From Psychromonas sp. (GTDB lineage: Bacteria; Pseudomonadota; Gammaproteobacteria; Enterobacterales; Psychromonadaceae), in contig JABXKR010000285.1 of NCBI GenBank assembly GCA_013619145.1, forward strand, positions 1 to 46,378: DNA of 46,378 nt, given 5' to 3'. Positions 36,375 to 44,803 of the stretch are shown in pieces. The notes beneath the pieces are model-generated. The model ran no database searches. It was not told where the DNA came from and worked only from the letters and a program-made list of their open reading frames with translations. The first letter of the stretch is position 1, and each line of letters begins with the position of its first letter. Both the position numbers and the translations under genes were made by a program.

Positions 36375-37181
36375 TTATTTCAAAATATATTTTTCAAAAA
36401 CATGCGCAACGCCTTCGTCATCGTTACTTGCGGTAATATAGTTGGCGTGTGCTTTTACTTCATCAATTGCATTTTCCATTGCCACACCAAGACCGGCGTA
36501 TTTAATCATCTCTAAATCATTGGCTGCATCACCGACACAAATAATTTGCTCAGGGCTAAGTCCAAGATGTGCAGTTAATGCCGCCATGCCTTTGCCTTTA
36601 TTGCTGTCTTTATTCATAAATTCGAAAAAGAATGGCGTGCTGCGTGCCATAGAGTATTTATCTTGCAGCGCTTGAGGTAATTCATCTATTGCTTTTGAGA
36701 GTAGCTCTGGTTCATCAATCATCATCACTTTTAGAATATCTTCATCTGCTTCAAGCTTATTGAAGTCAAACTCTGTAAATTCAATACCATTAAGTTTTGC
36801 TTCGAAGTCCGTATATTTATTCTGTTTTGGAGTGATTAAACCACGTGTCATAGAGTAGGCTAGAATATTAACCCCTAATTTATTGGCAATTTTATTGAGC
36901 TCTATGGCATCCTGACCGGTTAAGATCGCACTGCTAACAACTGTTTTACAAGCGACTTTAAGAATTAACGACGCATTGTAAGTAAGGGCATAATCGTCCT
37001 TACCATCTAAGCCAAGCTCTTTTAGTGTAGGTAACATGCCTTCAAATGGGCGGCCAGAGGCTAAGACAACTTTTATGCCTTGTTCTTTAGCCGATGTTAT
37101 CGCCGAACGAACACGGCTGGTTAACGCTTTTTGGCTATTAAGTAATGTGCCATCCATATCCAAAGCAATAAGTTTATACAT
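36375..37181 (-). CDS. yidA: HAD-family sugar phosphatase, YidA-like (Cof type)
   Basis: A 268-residue cytoplasmic Mg-dependent phosphatase, the length of E. coli YidA (270). HAD motif I is ALDMDGTLLNS with the nucleophile Asp, motif II is VVLASGRPFEG, motif III is the Lys in NKGKGMAAL, and motif IV is CVGDAANDLEMI. The segment ILKVMMIDEPELL is typical of YidA. Such enzymes hydrolyse sugar phosphates with broad range. ATG 37181 was chosen over the adjoining TTG codon at 37184; GGGGAAA precedes it. A sugar-phosphate role would suit the carbohydrate genes around it, but YidA is a general enzyme. Confidence 0.88.
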   Translation of the reverse strand: MYKLIALDMDGTLLNSQKALTSRVRSAITSAKEQGIKVVLASGRPFEGMLPTLKELGLDGKDDYALTYNASLILKVACKTVVSSAILTGQDAIELNKIANKLGVNILAYSMTRGLITPKQNKYTDFEAKLNGIEFTEFDFNKLEADEDILKVMMIDEPELLSKAIDELPQALQDKYSMARSTPFFFEFMNKDSNKGKGMAALTAHLGLSPEQIICVGDAANDLEMIKYAGLGVAMENAIDEVKAHANYITASNDDEGVAHVFEKYILK

Positions 37182-37378
37182 CAAATTTCCCCAAGTAATT
37201 TAGTCGGTAGTCAGTGTATTCGAAATTTGTAAGAGAATCGAATATTCTTATTATTGATTTGCGGTGAATTAATTTGCATAAGCGCTCATATAGGCATGTT
37301 TTCTGTTAGGAGCATTAGTAATCGATGTTAATATTCAACTTAAATAACCAATAACGAACAGTTATTCACCTACCAAGA

Positions 37379-37621
37379 ATGAAACTATTTATGACAACTA
37401 TTACCGATCAAAAAGCTTGCCCATTCTGCAAAGGGGTTAACCAATGTATGGCTTATAGTGACCAAGCCTGTTGGTGTGAAAATGTTGAAATACCTACTTC
37501 ACTTACCGAGTTGCTGCCGTTGCACTTACAGCGTAAGTCATGTATCTGTTTATCCTGTATTAACGCTTATAACGAAAATAAAGAACAGTTTAAGGCTGAT
37601 TTTTTAGATTTATCTAATTAG
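37379..37621 (+). CDS. Cysteine-rich CWC family protein
   Basis: An 80-residue protein with about nine cysteines in the pattern CPFC, NQC, QACWC and SCICLSC, the layout of the small cysteine-rich CWC family. Probably binds zinc; the function is unknown. An in-frame ATG at 37391 (MTTITDQKACPFC) is an equally good start; neither has a strong ribosome site. The stop is followed at once by the decayed porin-treR duplicate. Confidence 0.8.
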   Translation: MKLFMTTITDQKACPFCKGVNQCMAYSDQACWCENVEIPTSLTELLPLHLQRKSCICLSCINAYNENKEQFKADFLDLSN

Positions 37622-37633
37622 TACTTAAGCATA

Positions 37634-37706
37634 ATGGTAACCCTCTGTTGCTAGTTAATAAGCAGGAGCCTGCGCGATCCTGTTTTTTTATCTAAAGCAA
37701 CAGATA
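37634..37706 (+). pseudogene. Relic of the porin gene 3' end and its terminator
   Basis: TGGTAA near 37634 and the following 70 bases align with 39481-39552, that is, the last codons of the intact porin, its stop and its terminator. Both share GGAGCC, a CCTATT/CCTGTT arm, TTTTTTTATCTAAAG and ACAGATATTAATTCTG. The relic terminator stem (37662-37690) is damaged. Confidence 0.65.
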
Positions 37707-37910
37707 TTAATTCTGAATCATTATCGCCTCTACAAGCGTATCCGTATTTTTATTGCTAGCTTTTGTTATTTTGAAATAACAGGGTGGCTGCTTTTCTAGC
37801 CACTTTTGCAGATTGCTGATCGGTGGCAAAAACAGTCTGGTTTAATATGTAAATATAATTATTGATACCAGCAGCCACTGCATGCAAGTCAGCTTTATCT
37901 TCACGATTTT
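37707..37910 (-). pseudogene. treR: treR C-terminal fragment (decayed duplicate)
   Basis: About 200 bases align with 39553-39756, the 3' end of the intact treR, at an offset of 1846. The stop and the last residues (SNKNTDT then IMIQN) are preserved, but many codons differ further in and all upstream coding sequence is gone. Upstream treR flank resumes at about 37928, so roughly 0.8 kb was deleted. It cannot make a regulator. Confidence 0.8.
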
Positions 37911-37927
37911 TAAAAAGTCAACTCAGA

Positions 37928-38025
37928 GCTACAAAAATTAAATTGTTACCTTAGTCACAATATTATTCCTTGAGGCTTTTATTTGTTCAGTTATTTATAC
38001 ACTATAAAAGGACCGGTCCCACTCG
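37928..38025. repeat. Duplicated treR upstream region
   Basis: This stretch aligns with about 40575-40670, the region just upstream of the intact treR: shared blocks include AAATTGTTA, ACAATAT, TTCCTT, GCTTTTATTT and AAAAGGACC. The offset here (2645) is about 800 more than in the treR fragment, measuring the internal deletion. Confidence 0.75.
38010..38021. promoter_or_regulatory. TreR-like operator 1 (porin upstream)
   Basis: GGACCGGTCC is a perfect palindrome centred on CG, the kind of site LacI-family regulators bind. It recurs as GGGACCAGTCCC at 38094. The equivalent base run beside the intact treR (40654-40665) has decayed to AGGACCTATCCT. Assignment to TreR is inferred from position. 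Confidence 0.55.
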
Positions 38026-38092
38026 TTATTTGTAATTGGAATTAATTAAGTAGGAGCGAGAAGTTTATTAGAAATATTTTTTTAACTACAAA

Positions 38093-38106
38093 TGGGACCA
38101 GTCCCA
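38093..38106. promoter_or_regulatory. TreR-like operator 2 (porin upstream)
   Basis: TGGGACCAGTCCCA, a palindrome with one central mismatch, 84 bases after operator 1. Two such sites upstream of the porin could allow looping repression by the dimeric or tetrameric regulator. Confidence 0.55.
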
Positions 38107-38136
38107 CCTATAGGCGAAAAACAGATGACATTGTGC

Positions 38137-38154
38137 TTGTAAATGTACTTACAA
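38137..38154. promoter_or_regulatory. CRP-like inverted repeat upstream of the porin
   Basis: TTGTAA-N6-TTACAA. The spacing equals a CRP site, but the half-sites have A in place of the usual G/C, so it would be weak. Catabolite control of a sugar porin is expected; this is only a candidate. Confidence 0.3.
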
Positions 38155-38295
38155 AAGATGCGCATTAAGTAAACCAAATTCATTGCTGAAATCAATTTTA
38201 AAAAAGGTGTTAGCAATAAATAGAAATGCCTAGTTTAGCTAGGCAAAACCAAACTGCTTATTTGATTTAAGCTTTAATATAACAAGGATACAACT

Positions 38296-39486
38296 ATGAA
38301 ACTATTACCTCTTGTGACCGCAATTTCTGCAGCACTATTATCATCGAATCTAATGGCTGCAGCTTCCCCAGTAGAGTTTAACGGTTACATGCGTGGCGGT
38401 GTCGGCCTAGGCAGTGAAAGTGGGGCTAACCCAAAATGGGAAGTCAATAAAGTTGGACGTTTAGGTAATGAAAATGACCTATACGGTGAATTTGGTCTTA
38501 AGAAAGAAGTTTACAACGATGGTGAATCTTCATTTGTTGTTGATTCAATGCTTTATTATTGGGAAGGCCAAGACGGTGCTGGCGGTGATGTAGGTGTTGT
38601 ACAGTTTAATGTACAAGCAAAAGGTCTATTTGAAGATAAAGATATTGTGCTTTGGGGGGGGGACCGTTTCTACCAACGTCATGATGTGCATATTCTTGAT
38701 TCTTACTACTGGGATGTAAGCGGTATCGGTGCGGGTATTGAACATATTAACATCGGTCCTGGTAAATTATCACTTGCATTAATTCAAGACGATACAGGTG
38801 ATGCGACTGCTGATGGTCAAGAAATCACAGCAGTGATAGCCGATGTTCGTTATGCAGGCATTCCTCTATGGAACAAGGCAGACTTGGAAGTAGGCATTGA
38901 CTACAACTATGGCCATGAAAGAAATGGACAGTCAATTGATGCTGATGACAGCATAATGCTGACCGCGAGCTTAACACAAAATTTGGATGCTGGATTTAAT
39001 AAAACCATTGTTCAAGCAGCTTCTGCCGGATATGCAGAACAAATGACTAATTACGGTTCTGGTAACGGTGTAGTACGTGACGTTAATGATAACGATGCAG
39101 AAGGCTTCCGTATTATTAACTGGGGTGTTGTATCTTTAGGCGATAACATAGAATTTGGCCACTCAGTGCTTTATGCTCAGGCTTCTGATGTTGATGGTAC
39201 TGCGACTGATGACACAATATTCAGTGTAGTAGCTCGTCCAATGTACAAATGGAATAAAAAGTTACGTACCATCGTAGAAGTAGGTGGTTTTACACAAACA
39301 ATCAACGATGTTGATGCTGGTGGTAGTAAATTTACTCTTGCACAAGCATGGGTACCACACACCGGTTTTTGGTCACGTCCTGAAATTCGCGTTTACACTT
39401 CATACTTAACAGATTCTGAAGGTACAGCATTTAACGGTGCCGATAGCGAAATTAGTGTTGGTATGCAAGCTGAAGCATGGTGGTAA
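38296..39486 (+). CDS. LamB-type maltoporin-like carbohydrate porin
   Basis: A 396-residue outer-membrane beta-barrel protein. The signal peptide (residues 1-22) ends in LMAAAS, and the mature part starts PVEFNGYMRGGVGLGSESGA, as in LamB-type porins. The segment RFYQRHDVHILDSYYWDVSG followed by IGAGIEHINIGPGKLSLAL is a clear LamB signature, and the chain ends with an aromatic residue (EAWW), as barrel proteins do. It should be a trimeric channel for maltodextrins or trehalose. It sits next to treR, and two TreR-like palindromes precede it, which points to trehalose or a related disaccharide. A run of nine G (38654-38662) lies in the coding region. Ribosome site AAGGATAC before ATG 38296. Confidence 0.88.
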   Translation: MKLLPLVTAISAALLSSNLMAAASPVEFNGYMRGGVGLGSESGANPKWEVNKVGRLGNENDLYGEFGLKKEVYNDGESSFVVDSMLYYWEGQDGAGGDVGVVQFNVQAKGLFEDKDIVLWGGDRFYQRHDVHILDSYYWDVSGIGAGIEHINIGPGKLSLALIQDDTGDATADGQEITAVIADVRYAGIPLWNKADLEVGIDYNYGHERNGQSIDADDSIMLTASLTQNLDAGFNKTIVQAASAGYAEQMTNYGSGNGVVRDVNDNDAEGFRIINWGVVSLGDNIEFGHSVLYAQASDVDGTATDDTIFSVVARPMYKWNKKLRTIVEVGGFTQTINDVDAGGSKFTLAQAWVPHTGFWSRPEIRVYTSYLTDSEGTAFNGADSEISVGMQAEAWW

Positions 39487-39506
39487 ACACCAGCAGTTAG
39501 TTTATA

Positions 39507-39536
39507 AATAGGAGCCTTCGTGCTCCTATTTTTTTA
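39507..39536 (+). terminator. Terminator between the porin and treR
   Basis: ATAGGAGC and GCTCCTAT arms around CTTCGT with a T7 tail. Confidence 0.88.
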
Positions 39537-39552
39537 TCTAAAGAAACAGATA

Positions 39553-40503
39553 TTAATTCTGAATCATTATCGGCTCTACAACCGTATCCGTATTTTTATT
39601 GCTGCCTTTTATTTTTTGAAAGAGCAAGATGGCTGCTTCTCTACCCACTTTTGCATATTGCAGATCGGCGGCAAAAATAGCCGGGTTTAACATTCGAATG
39701 TAATCGTTGATACCAACGGCTGTAATCGGTACGGTAATTTTATCTTCTCGAAGCAGATGCACCAATGCCCCGCCCGTTAATCGCTCGGTACCGCAAATAA
39801 TAGCGTCTGCGCCGGCTTTAAGTAAAGTTTTACACCCCATTGCACCATTAAGGTATTCCATGTCGGTTAAATAGATAATGGGCTCTACGTTATGTGCCTG
39901 ACACTGTTGTTTATAAGCATCTAAGCGCAATTTTCCGGTTTGAATATCACTTTCATGGACGCCCAGAAAAGCGATGTGCTGAGCGTTATTCGCTTTTAAA
40001 TGCTCAAAGCAGTGTTTAACCGCAAGCTGGCTGTTGGTAGTAACAGAAGATATCCCTGCCTGCTCAACTGCGATCATAACAATATTGCCATTAAACAGAT
40101 CTTTGTTTATCAGCCCTTGCTCGGAAAAACCAAAAAAGATGATGCCTTCAACCTGCTTTTGCACCATTAATTCAATATGTGTATTAAGTAACTCACAGTC
40201 GTAACGACTTTCTAACACCAGCACTTCATATTCATGCTGGTGAAAAAAATCGATGATTTCACTTAATGCCTGATTTTCTGATGACGAGCTTAAACGAGTG
40301 ACAATAATACCAATGCTTTTAATCGGCTGATTATTCATTGCTCGTGCCACGGCGGAAGGTTTATAACCCACTTCCTTAATTATGTCGCGAATTTTTTTTT
40401 GCGTCTCTGCTTTAACTTTTGGATCATTATTTATTACTCTGGAAACCGTAGATTTACCTACGCCAGCTAATTCAGCAATATCACGAATTGTTAATTTTTT
40501 CAT
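39553..40503 (-). CDS. treR: Trehalose repressor TreR, LacI family
   Basis: A 316-residue DNA-binding repressor (E. coli TreR has 315). The N-terminal helix-turn-helix LTIRDIAELAGVGKSTVSRV and the hinge region VGYKPSAVARAMNN are followed by the periplasmic-binding-like effector domain with IGIIVTRLSSSSEN, GIIFFGFSEQG and FLGVHESDIQTGKLRLDAY, all close to TreR. The known effector is trehalose 6-phosphate. ATG 40503 was chosen because GGAAG precedes it and the product begins MKKLTIRDI; an upstream ATG at 40521 would add six residues. It lies divergent from a decayed treB and convergent with the porin. With treB broken, the source of its effector is unclear. Confidence 0.88.
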   Translation of the reverse strand: MKKLTIRDIAELAGVGKSTVSRVINNDPKVKAETQKKIRDIIKEVGYKPSAVARAMNNQPIKSIGIIVTRLSSSSENQALSEIIDFFHQHEYEVLVLESRYDCELLNTHIELMVQKQVEGIIFFGFSEQGLINKDLFNGNIVMIAVEQAGISSVTTNSQLAVKHCFEHLKANNAQHIAFLGVHESDIQTGKLRLDAYKQQCQAHNVEPIIYLTDMEYLNGAMGCKTLLKAGADAIICGTERLTGGALVHLLREDKITVPITAVGINDYIRMLNPAIFAADLQYAKVGREAAILLFQKIKGSNKNTDTVVEPIMIQN

Positions 40504-40653
40504 GGTCTTCCGAGTCATCATGAGGGGAACTTAAGGGATAATTTAACATATTCTATAGGATATTAATTACTGGTGCTAAAAATAAAATTGTTAGCTTATT
40601 AACAATATATTTCCTTACCGCTTTTATTTACCTTGTTAATCCGCCATTGCAAA

Positions 40654-40665
40654 AGGACCTATCCT
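40654..40665. promoter_or_regulatory. Decayed TreR-like operator by treB
   Basis: AGGACCTATCCT at the position that matches operator 1 (38010) in the duplicate. The central CGGT has changed, so the palindrome is weakened. Confidence 0.35.
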
Positions 40666-40668
40666 GTA

Positions 40669-41270
40669 CTAACCAATTTAGCCGAACAGTTTGTACCAGT
40701 GTTACCGCTATTCTTACTGGTGGTTTAATTTTAGGGTTCGTAACCTAATGGAAATTGATTTGACTGGTAATGGTGCATTGGTTAATCAGTCACAATTCTG
40801 GATGGCAGCACATCAATTTCTATGGTTAATCAGTCACAATTCTGGATGGCAGCACATCAATTTCTATAGTTAATCAGTCACAATTCTGGATGGCAGCACA
40901 TCAATTTCTATGGTTAATCAGTCACAATTCTGGATGGCAGCACATCAATTTCTATGGTTAATCAGCCTGAACTATGGGATTGTGGATTCTTTACGATGGA
41001 AAAAGTGGGTTACCAAGCGCAAGTTATCCCGCAATAATGGCTGGCGCATTCTTAGCCATGCTGGAAGTACGTTTATCTAGAATAATTCCATCGTATTTAC
41101 ATCAAATGCTGGTTCCCCTGAGCTGTGTGACTACTGCTGTGTTTGTTGCTCACGTATTGATTGGACCTGTTGGTCGAGCTATTGGTGATGCATTCGGGCA
41201 GCTGGTTTCAACTGTGATGACTGCTGATTACGGTATTATCTTCTCATCAGCGATTACAAATTACCATTAA
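40669..41270 (+). pseudogene. treB: treB pseudogene (PTS trehalose-specific EIIC remnant)
   Basis: Read across frames, this resembles the EIIC part of the trehalose PTS permease: LTNLAEQFVPVLP, then (frame change) AILTGGLILGFVT, then MEIDLTGNGALVNQSQFWMA, then ELWDCGFFTMEKVGYQAQVI, then AIMAGAFLAMLEVRLSRIIP with VFVAHVLIGPVGRAIGDAFG. At least three frameshifts plus a 44-bp expansion interrupt it. The N-terminal EIIB domain and the C-terminal end are missing, and no treC follows. In the usual layout treB lies divergent from or beside treR and imports trehalose as the 6-phosphate. The gene cannot work here. Confidence 0.85.
40780..40965 (+). repeat. 44-bp tandem repeat, four copies plus a 10-base partial
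   Basis: Copies start at 40780, 40824, 40868 and 40912, with a partial at 40956. The unit begins GGTTAATCAG and ends TTTCTAT; the copies are identical except for one base at 40868. Forty-four is not a multiple of three, so each added copy shifts the treB frame. The near-identity points to recent expansion. Confidence 0.95.
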
Positions 41271-41571
41271 AAGCGAACGCTCACTAACTTGCAATGGTCG
41301 TGGTTAAGGCTTTAGGGAAGGTAAAGTATCGTTATTCCAGTTGGCTAACTGCCATTTTTATGGCATTGCAGATAAAAGATAGATCTTCAACTATCTCTCC
41401 TTTATTTATATGGATATATAAATGACCTTCTCTTGTAGAACAGTTCCCAGTAATTAAGTTGATTTTTTGTAAAAAATGTCATTATCACCTATACCTCTAA
41501 CTAAGTAATTTCGATTTTTATTGTTTAAGCAAACGATAAAAGTTAATCATTGCAAATTTAAGGTGTTAGCT

Positions 41572-43701
41572 ATGAATTGGTTAAAAAATTTAACGGTAGC
41601 CAAAAAATTATTTGGTGGTTTTGGTGTGTTAATTATTCTTCTGATGATAGCCAATGGTGCCGGCTATAATGGCATTTCAACCCTTGGAACTTCATTATAT
41701 TTATTAAATAATGAGGAAATTCCGTTAATTCAGGCGACTAAAGAGATGAAGCTTGCATTGATGACTGCCCGTAACTCTATGGAAGAGTATAAAGGTTCAA
41801 CAACAGTTATTATTAACGCTTCTGATACGAATATGACTAAAAATATACAAACAACCTTTGATAAAACGGTTGAAGATTTTGATCTGTTTACCGGGTTAGT
41901 GCTCAAAGGCGGCGCATATAAGGGCAAGCAAGTGATAGGCTCAGATAATAATCAGCTGGTTAGTCTGGTTGAGAAAGCTGACCGCGTTCATAACCAGGAA
42001 TTTCAACCTGCCGCCCAGAAATTACTGACAACTGGTCAGCAATTAATAGTAGCTGATCGAGCAGCTCGCGCAGCTGATGATGTAATGGATACGATTGTGG
42101 AAGCGGTGCAAGAAGAAGCTGAAGTGATGGAAAAAATTGTTTTTACCAATATAAAAAACTTAAATGAAGAGCAATATTATCTTGTGATTGAGAATGCTTT
42201 GCCACTTCTTACTGCCGTAGAAGTTATTGAAATTGGAATATTAAAAAGCCAACTTGCTTTAGATTTCATTGCTAATGGCGCTAATAGCCAAGCGGATATT
42301 AAAAGCAGTCTCAAAGATTATAATGAATCAATTAAACAATTTGATGATGCATTGACAATAGTAAAAACGAATGCCGATACATTAGCAATCAAAGAATTAA
42401 CTGAGCATATCCTTGCCATTGATGATAAACACGCACAAATGCAAAGTGCAGGAGATAATTTAATCAAAGCCAGACTTAAGTTGGTTAGTGTTTCCCAACA
42501 AGCTGAGCAAGCTATGCAACAGCTGGATCTCGCTGGTGAAAAAGCAGCTGATGTTTTACAAGAGATTGAAAAATTAGTGGAAATTGAGATTGGTAACTCA
42601 TTCAAAACAAATCAGGATACCACGCAATCCATGACGACCATTATTATCTCAATTGCAGTTATATCACTTATTATTGGTGTGATTCTGGGGGTTACAACGA
42701 CCCGTTCTATTGTTGACCCTCTTGGCGGAGAGCCAAGAGATATGATGCAAATTGCGCGTACTGTTGCAGACGGTGATTTAACGCAAACATTCAGCACAAA
42801 AATACCCAAAGATAGTTTATATGGCTCACTAAGAGACATGTCTGAAAATTTACGTAAGCTAATGGGGCAAATTAGTATAGCAAGCCAAACCTTGTCATCT
42901 ACTGCAGAGGAAACATCAGTGGCTTCAGCCGAAACTCAAAGAGCGGTTACTGAGCAGCATAAAGATACCGATCAAGTGGCGACGGCGATAAATCAAATGT
43001 CAGCGACGGTTCATGAAGTTACACAAAATACTGTGACTGCAGCCAATGCCGCAAAAGATGCACATACGCAGAGCAATAAAGGTCGAGAGGTACTTGAAGA
43101 TAGTATTATTGCAATTCAGAAATTAGTGGATGATTTTAGTTCTACCAGTGCTGAAATGGATGTTTTAAACCAGCAAAGTATGGAAATTGGGCAGGTGTTG
43201 ACTGTAATTCAAGGGATAGCCGAACAAACCAATTTACTGGCGTTAAACGCTGCCATTGAAGCTGCACGCGCTGGCGAGCAAGGTAGAGGCTTTGCGGTAG
43301 TGGCTGATGAAGTTCGTACTTTGGCACAACGTTCACAAAGCTCAGCTTCAGATATTCAGAAAATGATCAGCGCCGTTCAGGGATCCGCGCAATCAGCGGT
43401 AAATCAGATGAAGAAAAGTGCAGAGCAAGCAAGTATTACTTCTGAACTATCCTCTGGTACACGAGAGGCGTTTGAAGGGGTGAGCCTCGCAATTGATCGT
43501 ATTGATGAAATGATGGTGCAAATATCAACCGCTTCCGAGGAGCAAGTGCAGGTAACAGAAGATGTGAATCGAAATATTACGCATATTAGTGAAATGTCTA
43601 TGCAGACAGCAACAAGTACTGAACAACTGTCGAGCGCAAGTACGGAAGTGGCTCGTTCAGCTGAAAAATTAACAGAGTATACTCTCCAATTTAAGGTGTA
43701 A
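41572..43701 (+). CDS. Methyl-accepting chemotaxis protein
   Basis: A 709-residue transmembrane chemoreceptor. Order: a first membrane helix (about 13-32), a long helical periplasmic region (about 35-355), a second membrane helix (about 361-381), HAMP ([20 protein letters not shown]), then the signalling domain with [20 protein letters not shown] and [18 protein letters not shown]. The sensor does not show the paired LRRxEKxF motifs of the receptor at 5857, so its ligand differs; unknown. ATG 41572 ([18 protein letters not shown]) has AAGGTG ahead; the reading frame extends to 41521 but that part lies before the ribosome site. No che genes adjoin. Confidence 0.93.
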   Translation: MNWLKNLTVAKKLFGGFGVLIILLMIANGAGYNGISTLGTSLYLLNNEEIPLIQATKEMKLALMTARNSMEEYKGSTTVIINASDTNMTKNIQTTFDKTVEDFDLFTGLVLKGGAYKGKQVIGSDNNQLVSLVEKADRVHNQEFQPAAQKLLTTGQQLIVADRAARAADDVMDTIVEAVQEEAEVMEKIVFTNIKNLNEEQYYLVIENALPLLTAVEVIEIGILKSQLALDFIANGANSQADIKSSLKDYNESIKQFDDALTIVKTNADTLAIKELTEHILAIDDKHAQMQSAGDNLIKARLKLVSVSQQAEQAMQQLDLAGEKAADVLQEIEKLVEIEIGNSFKTNQDTTQSMTTIIISIAVISLIIGVILGVTTTRSIVDPLGGEPRDMMQIARTVADGDLTQTFSTKIPKDSLYGSLRDMSENLRKLMGQISIASQTLSSTAEETSVASAETQRAVTEQHKDTDQVATAINQMSATVHEVTQNTVTAANAAKDAHTQSNKGREVLEDSIIAIQKLVDDFSSTSAEMDVLNQQSMEIGQVLTVIQGIAEQTNLLALNAAIEAARAGEQGRGFAVVADEVRTLAQRSQSSASDIQKMISAVQGSAQSAVNQMKKSAEQASITSELSSGTREAFEGVSLAIDRIDEMMVQISTASEEQVQVTEDVNRNITHISEMSMQTATSTEQLSSASTEVARSAEKLTEYTLQFKV

Positions 43702-43801
43702 GGCGTAGTTATCTGCCGTGATCTATTTAGTTCCAATGGAAACGCCAATCATCTGTAATGAGTGGTTGTTAAACTAAGGAAAAGCATGGGGTGATGTCTT
43801 A

Positions 43802-44053
43802 ATGGCACTAGCCCCTGTAAATAGCCGGCTGGAGATAAGTTATATATCAACAGAAGATGCAACAGAGGCAGAGACTCTTATAAAAGTTTTCACCACAAAA
43901 GGGCTAATAAAATATCTCTGCTCCCATCACCATTACCTCGCAATTTACCATTCTCAACAGAAAAATAATAATGCAACAATCACCAATGCAAGCGACCTCC
44001 TTGAATTAATGCTCTACGGCGGAGGCATATCAAGGAAAAGGGGATTGCATTAA
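43802..44053 (+). CDS. Hypothetical 83-residue ORF
   Basis: Not recognised. It encodes a polar protein with a His-rich patch (CSHHHYLAIYHSQQ) and no membrane segment. The ribosome site is poor (GGGGTGATG 7 bases upstream). It lies 100 bases after the chemoreceptor. It may be spurious. Confidence 0.3.
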   Translation: MALAPVNSRLEISYISTEDATEAETLIKVFTTKGLIKYLCSHHHYLAIYHSQQKNNNATITNASDLLELMLYGGGISRKRGLH

Positions 44054-44298
44054 AGAGCGGATCACGATTGTTTTACAACTGAGCCCTCACTTTGCCCGAC
44101 TGTATTCAAGAGTTTGCTGGTGATATTTTAGTTCAGGAAACACCTGCTTTTAAAAAAAATTCTGGCAAAGTTTATTACAAATAAACAGTTCAATGGATTG
44201 AGATCAAAGATTCGCCTCTTTAGGGGTAGTTTAATAGCTGTGAAATAGAGATCGACGAATGGACGCGAATCTACAAAACAATCTATTAAGGAATGTAA

Positions 44299-44685
44299 AT
44301 GCAAGAGCATGGCTCATTTAGCATTGAGAGAGCAGGGAAAATACTTATTCTTCGCGCTTTTGGAGCATGGAACTATCAAACCGCTAAAAGGTTTTGCGAT
44401 GAATTTAAAAGCTCAGCTGATCTTATAAAAGATAAACCATGGGCATGCTTAGTAGATTTGTTACAGTGGGAGTTGACAACTCCTGATGCTAAGGAGTTAT
44501 TTGAGCAAAAGAACATATGGTCATGCCAAAATAATCAAAGGCATGAAGCGGTCGTTTGCCAAAGATCGTTGCAAAGACAGGTGGTAGCAAGATCACATGC
44601 ATCACTTACTAATGTTGATATCAATTTCTTTGGAGCTACAACAGAAGCTTATACATGGTTAAAGGGCAGTGGTTTCTACAATTAA
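44299..44685 (+). CDS. Small STAS/SpoIIAA-like protein
   Basis: A 128-residue cytoplasmic protein. Alternating beta-alpha character (ILILRAFGAWNYQTAKRFCDE, PWACLVDLLQWELTTPDAKE) resembles STAS-like or SpoIIAA-like proteins often seen in marine gammaproteobacteria; the match is from pattern only. A clear ribosome site, AAGGAATG, precedes ATG 44299. The first 10 residues (EHGSFSIERAGKI) also suit that fold. It lies downstream of the chemoreceptor, but about 600 bases away, so cotranscription is doubtful. Function unknown. Confidence 0.6.
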   Translation: MQEHGSFSIERAGKILILRAFGAWNYQTAKRFCDEFKSSADLIKDKPWACLVDLLQWELTTPDAKELFEQKNIWSCQNNQRHEAVVCQRSLQRQVVARSHASLTNVDINFFGATTEAYTWLKGSGFYN

Positions 44686-44803
44686 AATGGTAAATGAATT
44701 TAATGATACGCCTGCATATCTGGCAGGTTGGATTTGTTTGGCTATTGGACAAAAAGCAGCTTGCAAGAAGAAAAATTAATATTAACTTTTGATACTCCTT
44801 AAT

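Noticed and set aside
40780-40965. Possible CRISPR array or iteron cluster from the 44-bp repeats
   Set aside because: Copies are head-to-tail with no spacers, and one copy reads as treB coding sequence.
40691-41270. Two short open frames (about 60 and 98 codons) as separate genes
   Set aside because: Both are pieces of the treB relic in different frames; neither has a ribosome site.
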